64,000 nt of DNA, from positions 1 to 64,000 of the forward strand of contig DPGN01000021.1 of the NCBI GenBank assembly GCA_003523185.1. The letters run 5' to 3'. This DNA is from Halieaceae bacterium (GTDB lineage: Bacteria > Pseudomonadota > Gammaproteobacteria > Pseudomonadales > Halieaceae). This document shows, piece by piece, positions 37,272 to 45,191 of the stretch. Under the pieces are notes generated by a model. It was given only the letters and a program-made list of their open reading frames with translations. It ran no database searches and had not been told where the DNA came from. The first letter of the stretch is position 1. Each line of letters opens with the position of its first letter. The translations under genes and the position numbers were made by a program.

Positions 37272-38615
37272 TCAGCTCCAGGGGAATGGGCTGTGTGACA
37301 CTGGGTGCAAGTCGCCTTCTTCGTAGCGCGAGAATCTGAAGGGCTGCAACAGCGACTGCGGCTCTCCGCAGATCGTCCTAGCTACCAAGTCGCCAACGCC
37401 AATCATCTTGTAACCATGGTTGGAATCCGCAAGAACGAAGCAGTTTTCGCGCATGGCGTCGAAGACGGGGAAACTATCCGGCGTGAAAGCGCCGATGCCG
37501 CCAGAGGGCTCGCGCTTGAATTTAGGTAGTGTGCCGGAGAACCGCTCTTGGCAGTGCGCAAGTGCAGATACCCACATCTCAGCGAATTCTGGCCCCACAA
37601 TGAATTCGGGTGACGCCGGACCGTAAGGGTCGACAGAGACGTCACCTGCGGCTTTATCAACGATAAAGGGCGCGGCGCCACCCTGGACACCGCCAAAGTG
37701 GAAATCGGGTTTGTAGTAGATGCCCCACATCTTATCCGTGATGAGTCGGCCGTCGTCATCTGAGTAAAGCGGCGCATCGGTATCCACATGGATCACGGGG
37801 GGCATGTGTCCTTCATTGGTCACTTGCAGCTTTGGATCAACCCCCAAGGTCCCTTCCTGAAGCGACCAGTAGATCCACATTGGAATGCCCTGGGCAAGCG
37901 CTCCCGTCTCGGCGTTGCGGATGGTAACTTCCATGGGTAGCTCGAGCATCTCCCAGAACCGTCTCACCCACGGACCAGCCGCGATCACGGCGTAGTCACA
38001 GGCGATGTTTCCACGATCGGTATTGACCGAGGTGATCGCACCCGAATTATCGGAAGAGAGGCTCGTCACCTCGATACCCGAGATGATCCTGACGCCTAGC
38101 GCCTCAGCTTTTCCCGCGAGGCCGTACATGGCTTTTGAGCTGTTGGCATAGCCGCCCGGTTTTTCGTGAAGCACTGAGGTGATGCCCTCCGCGCGCCAGT
38201 CGGAAAACAGGGTTTTCATGTAGTCGCTGCTGGCTTTAGCGCCCTCGATAAAGGTCGATTCGTAATCGATGGCCTGTTGCTGCTCGTAGATGGAGCGCAC
38301 ATCCTCACGCATCGATTCGCAGCTGATCTGCATATAGCCCACTGGATGGTAGCTGTAGGTTTTTGGGTCGCTCTCCCAAATCCGCACAGAGTGCGCCATG
38401 AGTTCGCGCATCGCTGGCTGATAGTAGTTATTGCGAATGACACCGCAGGCAATCCCGGTGGCTCCGGAGCAAATGCCGGACTTGTCTAGAATGATGATGT
38501 CACGCCCGTCGCCTTTGCCTGTGGCTTTGAGCTGAAGTGCAAGGTGGTAAGCGGTGCTCAATCCGTGGATGCCGGCACCGACAATGACGTAGGGGCTATG
38601 GGTTGGTATGGCCAT
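37272..38615 (-). CDS. FAD-dependent oxidoreductase, DadA/sarcosine oxidase-like
   Basis: 447 residues. Dinucleotide-binding G13-A-G15-I-H-G18 with the acidic end of strand 2 in IIILDKSG, then GATGIACGVIRNNYY, a covalent or close FAD contact region in this family. The later GGIGAFTPDSFPVFD and SNHGYKMIGVGDL motifs are typical of D-amino-acid and sarcosine/dimethylglycine oxidases (DAO fold). It probably oxidises an N-methyl or amino acid substrate. It is first in a likely two-gene unit with the Rieske demethylase and divergent from the homocysteine methyltransferase. Its GAGGA ribosome site, 6 bases before the ATG, lies inside a 13-bp inverted-repeat arm that could hide it. Confidence 0.88.
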   Translation of the reverse strand: MAIPTHSPYVIVGAGIHGLSTAYHLALQLKATGKGDGRDIIILDKSGICSGATGIACGVIRNNYYQPAMRELMAHSVRIWESDPKTYSYHPVGYMQISCESMREDVRSIYEQQQAIDYESTFIEGAKASSDYMKTLFSDWRAEGITSVLHEKPGGYANSSKAMYGLAGKAEALGVRIISGIEVTSLSSDNSGAITSVNTDRGNIACDYAVIAAGPWVRRFWEMLELPMEVTIRNAETGALAQGIPMWIYWSLQEGTLGVDPKLQVTNEGHMPPVIHVDTDAPLYSDDDGRLITDKMWGIYYKPDFHFGGVQGGAAPFIVDKAAGDVSVDPYGPASPEFIVGPEFAEMWVSALAHCQERFSGTLPKFKREPSGGIGAFTPDSFPVFDAMRENCFVLADSNHGYKMIGVGDLVARTICGEPQSLLQPFRFSRYEEGDLHPVSHSPFPWS

Positions 38616-38616
38616 T

Positions 38617-38773
38617 TTAGGTCCTCATCATCACCTTCAGATAAACCTCAGACTTGTTATCGATATTGTTGCCTGAAGTGAACGGTGTTCAATACGATGA
38701 GAACCTAACAGACGGAGGGGTTTAGTCCATTATTTTCGTTGATACTTAATTCGTGTATTCACTACTTCCGTCT
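38617..38773 (-). promoter_or_regulatory. Candidate cis-regulatory RNA: leader with ribosome-site-sequestering stem
   Basis: In the minus-strand leader of the flavoprotein gene, arm 38696-38708 pairs with arm 38617-38629 over 13 consecutive positions; one is a G-U pair only in the minus-strand RNA. The proximal arm contains the GAGGA ribosome site. Enclosed are a GAAC/GUUC hairpin (38680-38690) and two mutually exclusive stems using 38671-38678: one with 38635-38640 (6 bp), the other with 38646-38653 (8 bp including two G-U). A further 7-bp stem, 38710-38716 with 38767-38773, lies directly 5' of it. This arrangement looks like a switchable leader. I matched it to no known riboswitch class. 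The rest of the gap to 38861 is AT-rich promoter-like sequence. Confidence 0.5.
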
Positions 38774-38861
38774 AGGTGTCGTAATTTACGGTTTCGTCGT
38801 TGTAATGTAGTGACTGTGTCACAAACACTCTTTAACCTCGCTCAGCCGAACAAATGCTGTC

Positions 38862-39890
38862 ATGTTAGGAATTTCTCTAGTGTCAAACCCCATTAATGAC
38901 CTCATCAGGAAAAAAGGTTGGTGCGTCGCCGACGGCGCCACGGGCTCCAATTTTTTTGGTCGCGGCCTAGAGGCTGGTTACCCACCCGAGTTGTGGTGCG
39001 TTGAGCGTCCTGAGGAGGTCCTATGGCTGCATGGCGAATTCTTGAAGGCAGGCGCGGACCTTATATTGACCAACAGTTTTGGCGCGAATGCCCCAAGGCT
39101 AAAGTTACATAAAAGCCAGGATCGGGTTCAGGAGATCAACAAAGCAGCGGCAGAACTTGCGCGAGAAGCTGTGCGGCGATTTGCGGATTCGTCGGGTCAT
39201 GAGGGAATTATTGCGGGCTCGATGGGACCTACAGGTGAGCTCTTCGCGCCCATGGGCGATCTTAGCTATGAGCAGGCGGTTAGCTGCTTTAGTGAACAGG
39301 CTGATGCCTTAGCCGAGGGCGGGGTCGATGTTCTCTGGATTGAGACCATGTCTGCGAAGGAGGAAGTCGCAGCGGCTGCTGAAGCGGCAAAGACCACCGG
39401 CTTACCTGTCGCTGCAACGCTCACGTTTGATACAGCGCGGCGATCGATGATGGGTGTGACTCCAACGGAGTATGCAGCGTTCGCCCGGGAGATAGGCTTG
39501 GATTTAATGGGGTCGAATTGTGGTATTGGCCCGGCGGAGCTCATGGACTCAACAGTCGAGTTGATGAGCGCGGAGGCTGGCCTGCCGATTATTGCAAAGG
39601 GAAACTGCGGGATTCCTCAGTACATTGACGGTGAAATTCATTTTCACGGCAGCCCTGAGTTGATGGCTGAGTACGCACTCTATGCTCGAGATGCGGGTGC
39701 TACGGTTATTGGCGGGTGTTGTGGTACCACCCCTGAGCACCTGGCCGCCATGGTCGACGCGCTGAATTCGACACCACCACGACCACTGGATTCTAAGTCT
39801 ATGTCAGGAGCTCTGGGTCCTGCTTGGCCGGACTTGCCTGCGAGCGGCGCCCCGTCGGGCGGGCGTCGAGGTCGGAGGCGCGCGGCCTGA
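38862..39890 (+). CDS. Homocysteine S-methyltransferase family protein (betaine-homocysteine methyltransferase-like)
   Basis: 342 residues from ATG 38862; GTG 38880 with TTAGGAA before it is an equally good start. TIM barrel with the zinc-thiolate ligands C220 (GSNCG) and C286-C287 (GGCCGTTPEH), numbered from the ATG. DGATGSN and GSMGPTGE are the other family motifs. Such proteins move a methyl group from a donor such as betaine, S-methylmethionine or a dimethylsulfonium compound to homocysteine, giving methionine. The last 30 residues are a Pro/Gly/Arg-rich tail (SGGRRGRRRAA) beyond the usual domain end. Divergent from the flavoprotein and Rieske demethylase genes, which fits betaine-type methyl metabolism. 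Confidence 0.87.
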   Translation: MLGISLVSNPINDLIRKKGWCVADGATGSNFFGRGLEAGYPPELWCVERPEEVLWLHGEFLKAGADLILTNSFGANAPRLKLHKSQDRVQEINKAAAELAREAVRRFADSSGHEGIIAGSMGPTGELFAPMGDLSYEQAVSCFSEQADALAEGGVDVLWIETMSAKEEVAAAAEAAKTTGLPVAATLTFDTARRSMMGVTPTEYAAFAREIGLDLMGSNCGIGPAELMDSTVELMSAEAGLPIIAKGNCGIPQYIDGEIHFHGSPELMAEYALYARDAGATVIGGCCGTTPEHLAAMVDALNSTPPRPLDSKSMSGALGPAWPDLPASGAPSGGRRGRRRAA

Positions 39891-39941
39891 TAACGCCATG
39901 AAAGCGAAGGCGACTTACAGCTAGATGAGCTGCAGGGGAAC

Positions 39942-40445
39942 CTATAAACCCTTGTGGTAGTCGAGCGTTGACTCAAATCGGTTGGCTTCGCGATTTTTCC
40001 GAACCTGCCCTGCTTCAAAGACCTGGCCACTCATAGCGATATAGACGCCGGGCGCCGCGGTTTGAACGGCGCCAACTGCCATCCCGATATTAAAGACGGC
40101 GTCAGTCGTACGAAAGCGCGCGGGTGTGAGCGCACCCGTTAGCACCACCGTTTTATTTTCAATACCACGCAACGCCGCTGCGGTCTCGGGCATCGTGTCG
40201 GTGCCATGGGTGACGATGAAGTGGCTGTGCTCGCTCGCCTCAATGTGAGCGCGGATAGTGGCGCGATCTTCATCGGTGATGTCCAAGCTATCCTTCTTCA
40301 TGATGGCCGTGACCTCGTAGCTGAAGTCAACCAGTGCATCGGTCAGCATCGCTTTCACCTGTGAGTCACCAACTTCGAACTGACTGAGCGCGTCAAAGTA
40401 GATCTTATCGATGGTGCCGCCCGTGGTGAGGAATTGAATGCGCAT
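39942..40445 (-). CDS. Short asparaginase-domain protein (N-terminal domain only)
   Basis: 167 residues, about half of a normal L-asparaginase. It has the first active-site motif TGGTID (T11 equivalent to the catalytic Thr) and the second, VTHGTDTM (T82, D83), followed by VVLTGALTP. The whole C-terminal domain of classical enzymes is missing. The frame ends in an ordinary stop and nothing downstream resembles the lost half, so this looks like a known short form rather than a fresh truncation. Activity is uncertain because the full active site is usually completed by another subunit. Confidence 0.8.
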   Translation of the reverse strand: MRIQFLTTGGTIDKIYFDALSQFEVGDSQVKAMLTDALVDFSYEVTAIMKKDSLDITDEDRATIRAHIEASEHSHFIVTHGTDTMPETAAALRGIENKTVVLTGALTPARFRTTDAVFNIGMAVGAVQTAAPGVYIAMSGQVFEAGQVRKNREANRFESTLDYHKGL

Positions 40446-40538
40446 CCGAGCTCGCCTAGTCAGTCCTTGTTCGTTAGTTACCGAGTGTGGCGCCTGAATT
40501 CAGCTATGGCTACTATCGATCTCTAACGAGGAGGGGTT

Positions 40539-40973
40539 ATGTCTTTAGAAGCAATCTTTAGTCTCGCGAGTGGCTTGGCGATGTTGGGCTGGCTGGGGCT
40601 GGTCTTTGTTCCCAATTGGGCGCCTGCGCGCGAACTCATCCCCAGCGTCATAGTTCCAGTCATACTCGCGCTCATCTACACCTTTCTGATGCTCAGTTTT
40701 AGAGATGAGGCCTCTGCTGACGGGGGGTTTGGCACACTGGCAGGGGTGAAAGCCTTGTTTACGGTCGATGCGTTATTGCTCGCTGGTTGGATTCACTATT
40801 TGGCCTTTGATTTATTTGTCGGCGCGTGGGTTGTGAGAGACAGCCAGGCACTTCAGATTAACCACTACGTGATTTTGCCCTGCCTTTTCTTCACGCTCAT
40901 GGCAGGCCCGCTTGGACTCCTCATCTATCTGGCATTGCGAACTGTGAGAATGAGATTGACCCTCGCTACGTAA
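40539..40973 (+). CDS. ABA4-like membrane protein
   Basis: 144 residues with four hydrophobic segments (about 7-25, 33-52, 70-92 and 108-134). The stretch GWIHYLAFDLFVGAWVVRDSQ is the hallmark of the ABA4-like family (related to the plant neoxanthin-forming protein). The bacterial role is unknown. AACGAGGAGGGG precedes the ATG, a strong ribosome site. Its stop lies 2 bases from the stop of the convergent isocitrate dehydrogenase gene. Confidence 0.82.
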   Translation: MSLEAIFSLASGLAMLGWLGLVFVPNWAPARELIPSVIVPVILALIYTFLMLSFRDEASADGGFGTLAGVKALFTVDALLLAGWIHYLAFDLFVGAWVVRDSQALQINHYVILPCLFFTLMAGPLGLLIYLALRTVRMRLTLAT

Positions 40974-40975
40974 CA

Positions 40976-42727
40976 TTAGCCGGCTACTTGAGCCCTTAAA
41001 TTTTCCGCAATGGCGTCGAGGAAACCGTGCATATCGACAATGCGCTCAGTCTCGGGTGACGTGGTTTTACCTTTTAGATCGCCAGTAATGATGCCCTGCG
41101 CGACCGTTTCGATCAGCGCTGTTTTGAGGCGCGCGGCATAGTCACTGAGCGCGGCGTTATCCTCTCTCGTTGCGAGTTCCTCTAAGGCGCTCGCCACGGC
41201 GAATATCAGTGCCGAGGAATTAAAGTTGGCCTCTTTACCCTCAGTCTCGAGATAGCGCACGTACAAATCGTGTGCCGTGCCATGAGGTGCTTCAAACAGC
41301 TTGGTTCCATCTTTACTGATGATCACCGAGCTAGCCGTCGCAAGGCTGCCACCAAGTGCTGCAGAAATATCAGAGAAGATATCGCCGTCCAGGTTCTGCG
41401 CCGGATAAAGTCCCCACCGAGGCGGATCGCAAATCATCTTGCTGAGCTGTCGAGAGGGTCGCATGATCATGAACGACGGTGGTGGTGTGTCAAGCGCTGC
41501 CAGCTCTTTCCTGATCTCGAGAATGATCGAACTGTAGACTTCGTCGTAGTTAACAAACTCTCGCTTTAAGCCGAAGTAGACTTCTTTCTTGTTAAGCGCC
41601 GCGTCTTGGAAAACTTGGCTCACCCAGTCCTTGATGGCCTCTCGGTCGTTCGACATAAAGAGGATGGGGTCGCCTGCCTCGACATGCCGCGCATGCTTCT
41701 CCTCGCCGTCAACGATGACCTTGATAACACCTTGCTCGGGTGCGGGTGTGTTGTAGCTACCGTATTGGTCGCCACCACCGGCGCTCATGCGGGAAATAGA
41801 GACGTGAGCCTTGCGCTCAGGCAAGCCGTATCGCTTGAGCTGCTGAACGAGCTTGAAAAGCTTCATGCCACTGACGTTGTCTGGCACACCCCAAAGTGCG
41901 CGCTCAGGTGGGTTGGAGACGATGCGAGCTGCCTGGGCATCGATCAACTCGTAGTGGTAGCTCAGTCCTGCTGCTGCGACCTTGTCTTTGTAATCTTGTT
42001 CGTAAATTTCTTCGATGGCCGCGCGCATAACACCGTCATATCCCGAGACAACTGTATCTTTTAGTCCGAGGTAGATGTCGCGGCTTTCTGCGATGGCGCG
42101 TTGGAAAAAGCGGTGTGCCCACGCCTTCACCTCATCGAGATCGTTTGTCGCCAGCATCCAGGGATCGCCCTTATTAAGGGACCGACGATGTAACTCAATT
42201 GGGTCGCCACTCGAGCCGACGAACATGACTTTGGCGACGCCCGTGGCATTTGAGAGTTCGCTGTAACTGAAGTCCAAGCCCCCGGTCTCCATGGTATCGA
42301 CTTCGATATCGCGATCGATCCAGTCGGGGCGAACACTTTTCAGGTTGCGAAATTCGATGTCCTCGCGGGTGATATTGCCGCTAATGCCTTTTCGGATGGC
42401 ACCGTTCGGTGACTTGGTGGCCAGGGGATCGAGTGAACTCTCGGTAATTTCGGGGTATTTCGCGAGCAAGTCATCGAGCTGAGCCCGGTTAACGGTCATA
42501 CCCGCATTCTTGATACCGACGCCATGCTCTTTTAGTGCGGCGATGGCCTCATGGATGACCTGCCCGTTACTGGTGAAGCGCTTGGGTGCCGAGAGGTCGA
42601 TTTCGACAAGCTCGATATCGAGTGGCAAGGAGACAAAGCGCGCCAGAATCTCGGTAAAGGCGACCTGCGCCATTTCATCACCGTGAAGCACGACTAATGG
42701 CTTTTTTACCTTGATCTTTTCACTCAA
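40976..42727 (-). CDS. Isocitrate dehydrogenase-like protein with an internal duplication
   Basis: 583 residues from a TTG codon (AGGGGG 8 bases upstream). It follows the homodimeric NADP-isocitrate dehydrogenase pattern: HGDEMAQV (15-22), KSPNGAIRKGISG (105-117), then IYLGLKDTVVSGYDG and YHYELIDAQAAR (257-268) with the usual Tyr and Asp, and later NLDGDIFSDISAALGGSLATASS (445-467) and EAPHGTAHDLY (479-489). Canonical enzymes have about 415 residues. Here about 165 extra residues separate the ELIDAQAAR and DGDIFSD motifs, and they include a second copy (about 351-443) of the segment at 186-281. It would make 2-oxoglutarate from isocitrate if active. Not a frameshift: the frame is continuous. 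Confidence 0.8.
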   Translation of the reverse strand: MSEKIKVKKPLVVLHGDEMAQVAFTEILARFVSLPLDIELVEIDLSAPKRFTSNGQVIHEAIAALKEHGVGIKNAGMTVNRAQLDDLLAKYPEITESSLDPLATKSPNGAIRKGISGNITREDIEFRNLKSVRPDWIDRDIEVDTMETGGLDFSYSELSNATGVAKVMFVGSSGDPIELHRRSLNKGDPWMLATNDLDEVKAWAHRFFQRAIAESRDIYLGLKDTVVSGYDGVMRAAIEEIYEQDYKDKVAAAGLSYHYELIDAQAARIVSNPPERALWGVPDNVSGMKLFKLVQQLKRYGLPERKAHVSISRMSAGGGDQYGSYNTPAPEQGVIKVIVDGEEKHARHVEAGDPILFMSNDREAIKDWVSQVFQDAALNKKEVYFGLKREFVNYDEVYSSIILEIRKELAALDTPPPSFMIMRPSRQLSKMICDPPRWGLYPAQNLDGDIFSDISAALGGSLATASSVIISKDGTKLFEAPHGTAHDLYVRYLETEGKEANFNSSALIFAVASALEELATREDNAALSDYAARLKTALIETVAQGIITGDLKGKTTSPETERIVDMHGFLDAIAENLRAQVAG

Positions 42728-42980
42728 TGCACGATCCCCCTAAGACCCATAATCACGGCATCTTACGGCCGCAAATTTACGGCGCGCAGAGTACCGAATC
42801 ATCCAATGAAACCCTAGGTTACTTTTGCACAAGCCCCTTGTTTATGAGACGAAGCAACGGAATCGGAGGGTAAAGCGAGTGTCATTCCGCATCGTTCAAA
42901 TTCTGGGCTTCTCTCGTAGTGGGGTACGGGGTACCCTCAAGCTGAACGCGCCAACAATAATAACCGTCAAGGAGTCGCCA

Positions 42981-44402
42981 ATGAGCGATACCCGGAGAGT
43001 CAGTATCGGACGCAAAGTTGCCTATGGCTGTGGCTCCGTAGCGTTTGGCGTAAAAAGTAATGGTTTCGATTACTTCTTTCTTATTTTCTACAGCCAAGTC
43101 ATGGGGGTTAGTGCCTACCTTGTAAGCCTCGCCCTTATGATTGCACTCATCGTTGATGCGCTGAGCGATCCGCTCATTGGTTACTTGTCGGACAACACGC
43201 GCTCACGCTGGGGGCGGCGCCATCCCTTCATGTATGCCGCGGCACTGCCGGCCGCCATTGCGTATTACTTCGTGTGGAACCCGCCCTCTGGGCTAGAGGG
43301 GGATGCGCTCTTTCCCTACATCGTTACGATTGCGATATTGGTAAGAACCCTGGTCACGGTCTACGAGATTCCAAGCTCCTCGCTCGTTGCAGAAATGTCG
43401 GACGACTACGATGAGCGAACCAGTATGTTGAGCTATCGCTACTTTTTCGGTTGGACTGGCGGGACGCTGATGGGTGCGTTTGCAACCATCTTTATTTTGG
43501 TTCCTACGGCGACAATTAGTAATGGTATGTTTAACGTGGAGGGACACGGGCAGGTGGGTGCCATCGCGGCGGTCATTATTTTCACGGCCATGCTGGTGTC
43601 GACCATGGGAACACATAAGATGATTCCAGACCTTAAGGCGCCGCCACCCCCAAGGCAGATGAGTGTTGGCTTGATTTACCGAGAGGTGTTCGAGACCTTG
43701 GCCAGCCGTTCCTTTCTGGCGTTGTTTTTGGCGGCACTTTTTGGCGCGGTAGCTGCTGGCGTTTCCACGTCCCTCAGTTTTTATCTCTATACCTTTTTCT
43801 GGGAATTTACGACGGAACAGATTGGACTCATTTCTCTCAGTGTGGTCATATCAGCCTTGCTAGCGTTTTTGATTGCACCGGTCATTTCTAAAAAATTGGG
43901 TAAGAAAAGAGGTGCGATCACCGTTGGCTTAATGGCCTTTACCGTGGCACCCGCCCCCATCTTTCTCCGTTTGCTTGGTCTGATGCCAGAAAACTCCGAT
44001 GCCGCCTTATTTCCCTTGGTACTGAGCATTACCGTCATTGATGTGGCGCTCATCATTGCTTACCAGACCTTGTCCTCGTCCATGATTGCCGATCTGGTCG
44101 AGGAGGCGGAAATCAAAACAAAGCGGCGCAATGAGGGCGTTTTCTTTGCCTCTGTCACCTTTGTTCGCAAAGTCACACAGGGCATTGGTGCAGCTGTGGC
44201 GGGTGTGCTCCTGACAATCAGTCAGTTTCCCGTTGGAGCGACGCCCGATCAGGTGCCCGAGTCCGTGCTCAGCAGCTTCGGTTGGCTTTATGTGCCCGTC
44301 ATCTTTAGCTTATGGATGATTATGATTGCGAGCCTGTCACTGTACTCGGTGGATCGCGAGAAGCATGAGCAGAATCTAGCAACATTAAGGGCTGAAGACT
44401 GA
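42981..44402 (+). CDS. GPH-family (MelB-type) sugar:cation symporter, MFS
   Basis: 473 residues from ATG 42981 (AAGGAG 6 bases upstream; the frame is open to 42825 but the extension looks untranslated). Twelve predicted transmembrane helices. N-terminal GRKVAYGCGSVAFG and DPLIGYLSDNTRSRWGRRHPFM are diagnostic of the glycoside-pentoside-hexuronide:cation symporters. They import glycosides, pentosides or hexuronides with sodium or protons; this one is unplaced. Uptake of products from the beta-glucan or glucuronide hydrolases of this window is possible but not shown. The 253-base gap before it (42728-42980) holds nothing else I can support. Confidence 0.88.
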   Translation: MSDTRRVSIGRKVAYGCGSVAFGVKSNGFDYFFLIFYSQVMGVSAYLVSLALMIALIVDALSDPLIGYLSDNTRSRWGRRHPFMYAAALPAAIAYYFVWNPPSGLEGDALFPYIVTIAILVRTLVTVYEIPSSSLVAEMSDDYDERTSMLSYRYFFGWTGGTLMGAFATIFILVPTATISNGMFNVEGHGQVGAIAAVIIFTAMLVSTMGTHKMIPDLKAPPPPRQMSVGLIYREVFETLASRSFLALFLAALFGAVAAGVSTSLSFYLYTFFWEFTTEQIGLISLSVVISALLAFLIAPVISKKLGKKRGAITVGLMAFTVAPAPIFLRLLGLMPENSDAALFPLVLSITVIDVALIIAYQTLSSSMIADLVEEAEIKTKRRNEGVFFASVTFVRKVTQGIGAAVAGVLLTISQFPVGATPDQVPESVLSSFGWLYVPVIFSLWMIMIASLSLYSVDREKHEQNLATLRAED

Positions 44403-44420
44403 CTCCAACCTCGCGAAGCG

Positions 44421-45191
44421 TTAGCGGCGATTTTCGGATCTCGGTAGCAAGCCCGTTTGACTGGAAACTGAGAGGAGATGACCGTCTTGCGCGAACTGGT
44501 GAGTCACTCCCATTGCCGCGCCGTCTCGAAAGCCTGACATCTGAGTCACGCAAAGAATCCATTGTGTGGGATGTGTTGAGAAAACCCGGAAGGTGTTGTC
44601 GAGACTAGTACCCCGAAAGCTCTCCGGATGTAAACCGAGCATAAAGTCAGAGGTGATAGCTAACAGTCCTGCTGTGATGGGTAGTGCGTCTTTGGAGCGA
44701 ATCCACATTGCCCCCAAACCTTCATTGGGCGCTTCTATGGCTATTCTTCGCTCAAACTGCGCAATCAGATCCTGATCGTTGTTGTGGTCGAGGTCGGTTT
44801 TAATTGAACAGTCCTCCGGCGCCGCCACCATGGGCATGCTCACGAACTGGTGCTCTGTACCCTGGCGCCCACCGAGTGCTGCAGACATCGTTTGAAGAAC
44901 TGTACCGTCCGCAGTTAGTGTCACCAGGACCTGACTAATGCTGCGACCACCCCCTAATAGTTCCACCTCAATCTCGATTGACTGGTTAAGGAGGCCGGCG
45001 TTTACGAACTGAATCGTCGACCAAAGTAGCGATTTATCTGCGACGATCTCGGCGGCTTCAATGGCAGCTGCCTGGGCGACGCCCCCCATAATAAATTCGA
45101 AGCCCACCGGTCCGACGCAGGCCTGCGGCGATGCCAAAAGCCCAAACTTATTGGGGTCACTGCTATCTGACTGAGGGGACCAAAACGCCAT
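44421..45191 (-). CDS. Acyl-CoA thioesterase-like double hot-dog protein
   Basis: 256 residues with two hot-dog half-domains: GPVGFEFIMGGVAQAAAIEAAE in the first and TAGLLAITSDFMLGLHPESF in the second. This is the TesB/4HBT_3-like acyl-CoA thioesterase group, which hydrolyses acyl-CoA to free acid and CoA. The start overlaps the stop of the EamA transporter gene by one base (TAATG), indicating translational coupling. It is convergent with the GPH symporter gene (18 bases apart). Confidence 0.82.
   Translation of the reverse strand: MAFWSPQSDSSDPNKFGLLASPQACVGPVGFEFIMGGVAQAAAIEAAEIVADKSLLWSTIQFVNAGLLNQSIEIEVELLGGGRSISQVLVTLTADGTVLQTMSAALGGRQGTEHQFVSMPMVAAPEDCSIKTDLDHNNDQDLIAQFERRIAIEAPNEGLGAMWIRSKDALPITAGLLAITSDFMLGLHPESFRGTSLDNTFRVFSTHPTQWILCVTQMSGFRDGAAMGVTHQFAQDGHLLSVSSQTGLLPRSENRR

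Noticed and set aside
39942..40445. Short asparaginase as a pseudogene
   Set aside because: The frame is intact with its own start and stop, and no remnant of the missing C-terminal domain is found downstream.
40976..42727. Isocitrate dehydrogenase length explained by a frameshift or a fused neighbour gene
   Set aside because: The frame is continuous, the extra part resembles the protein's own earlier segment, and the catalytic motifs before and after it are in the expected order.
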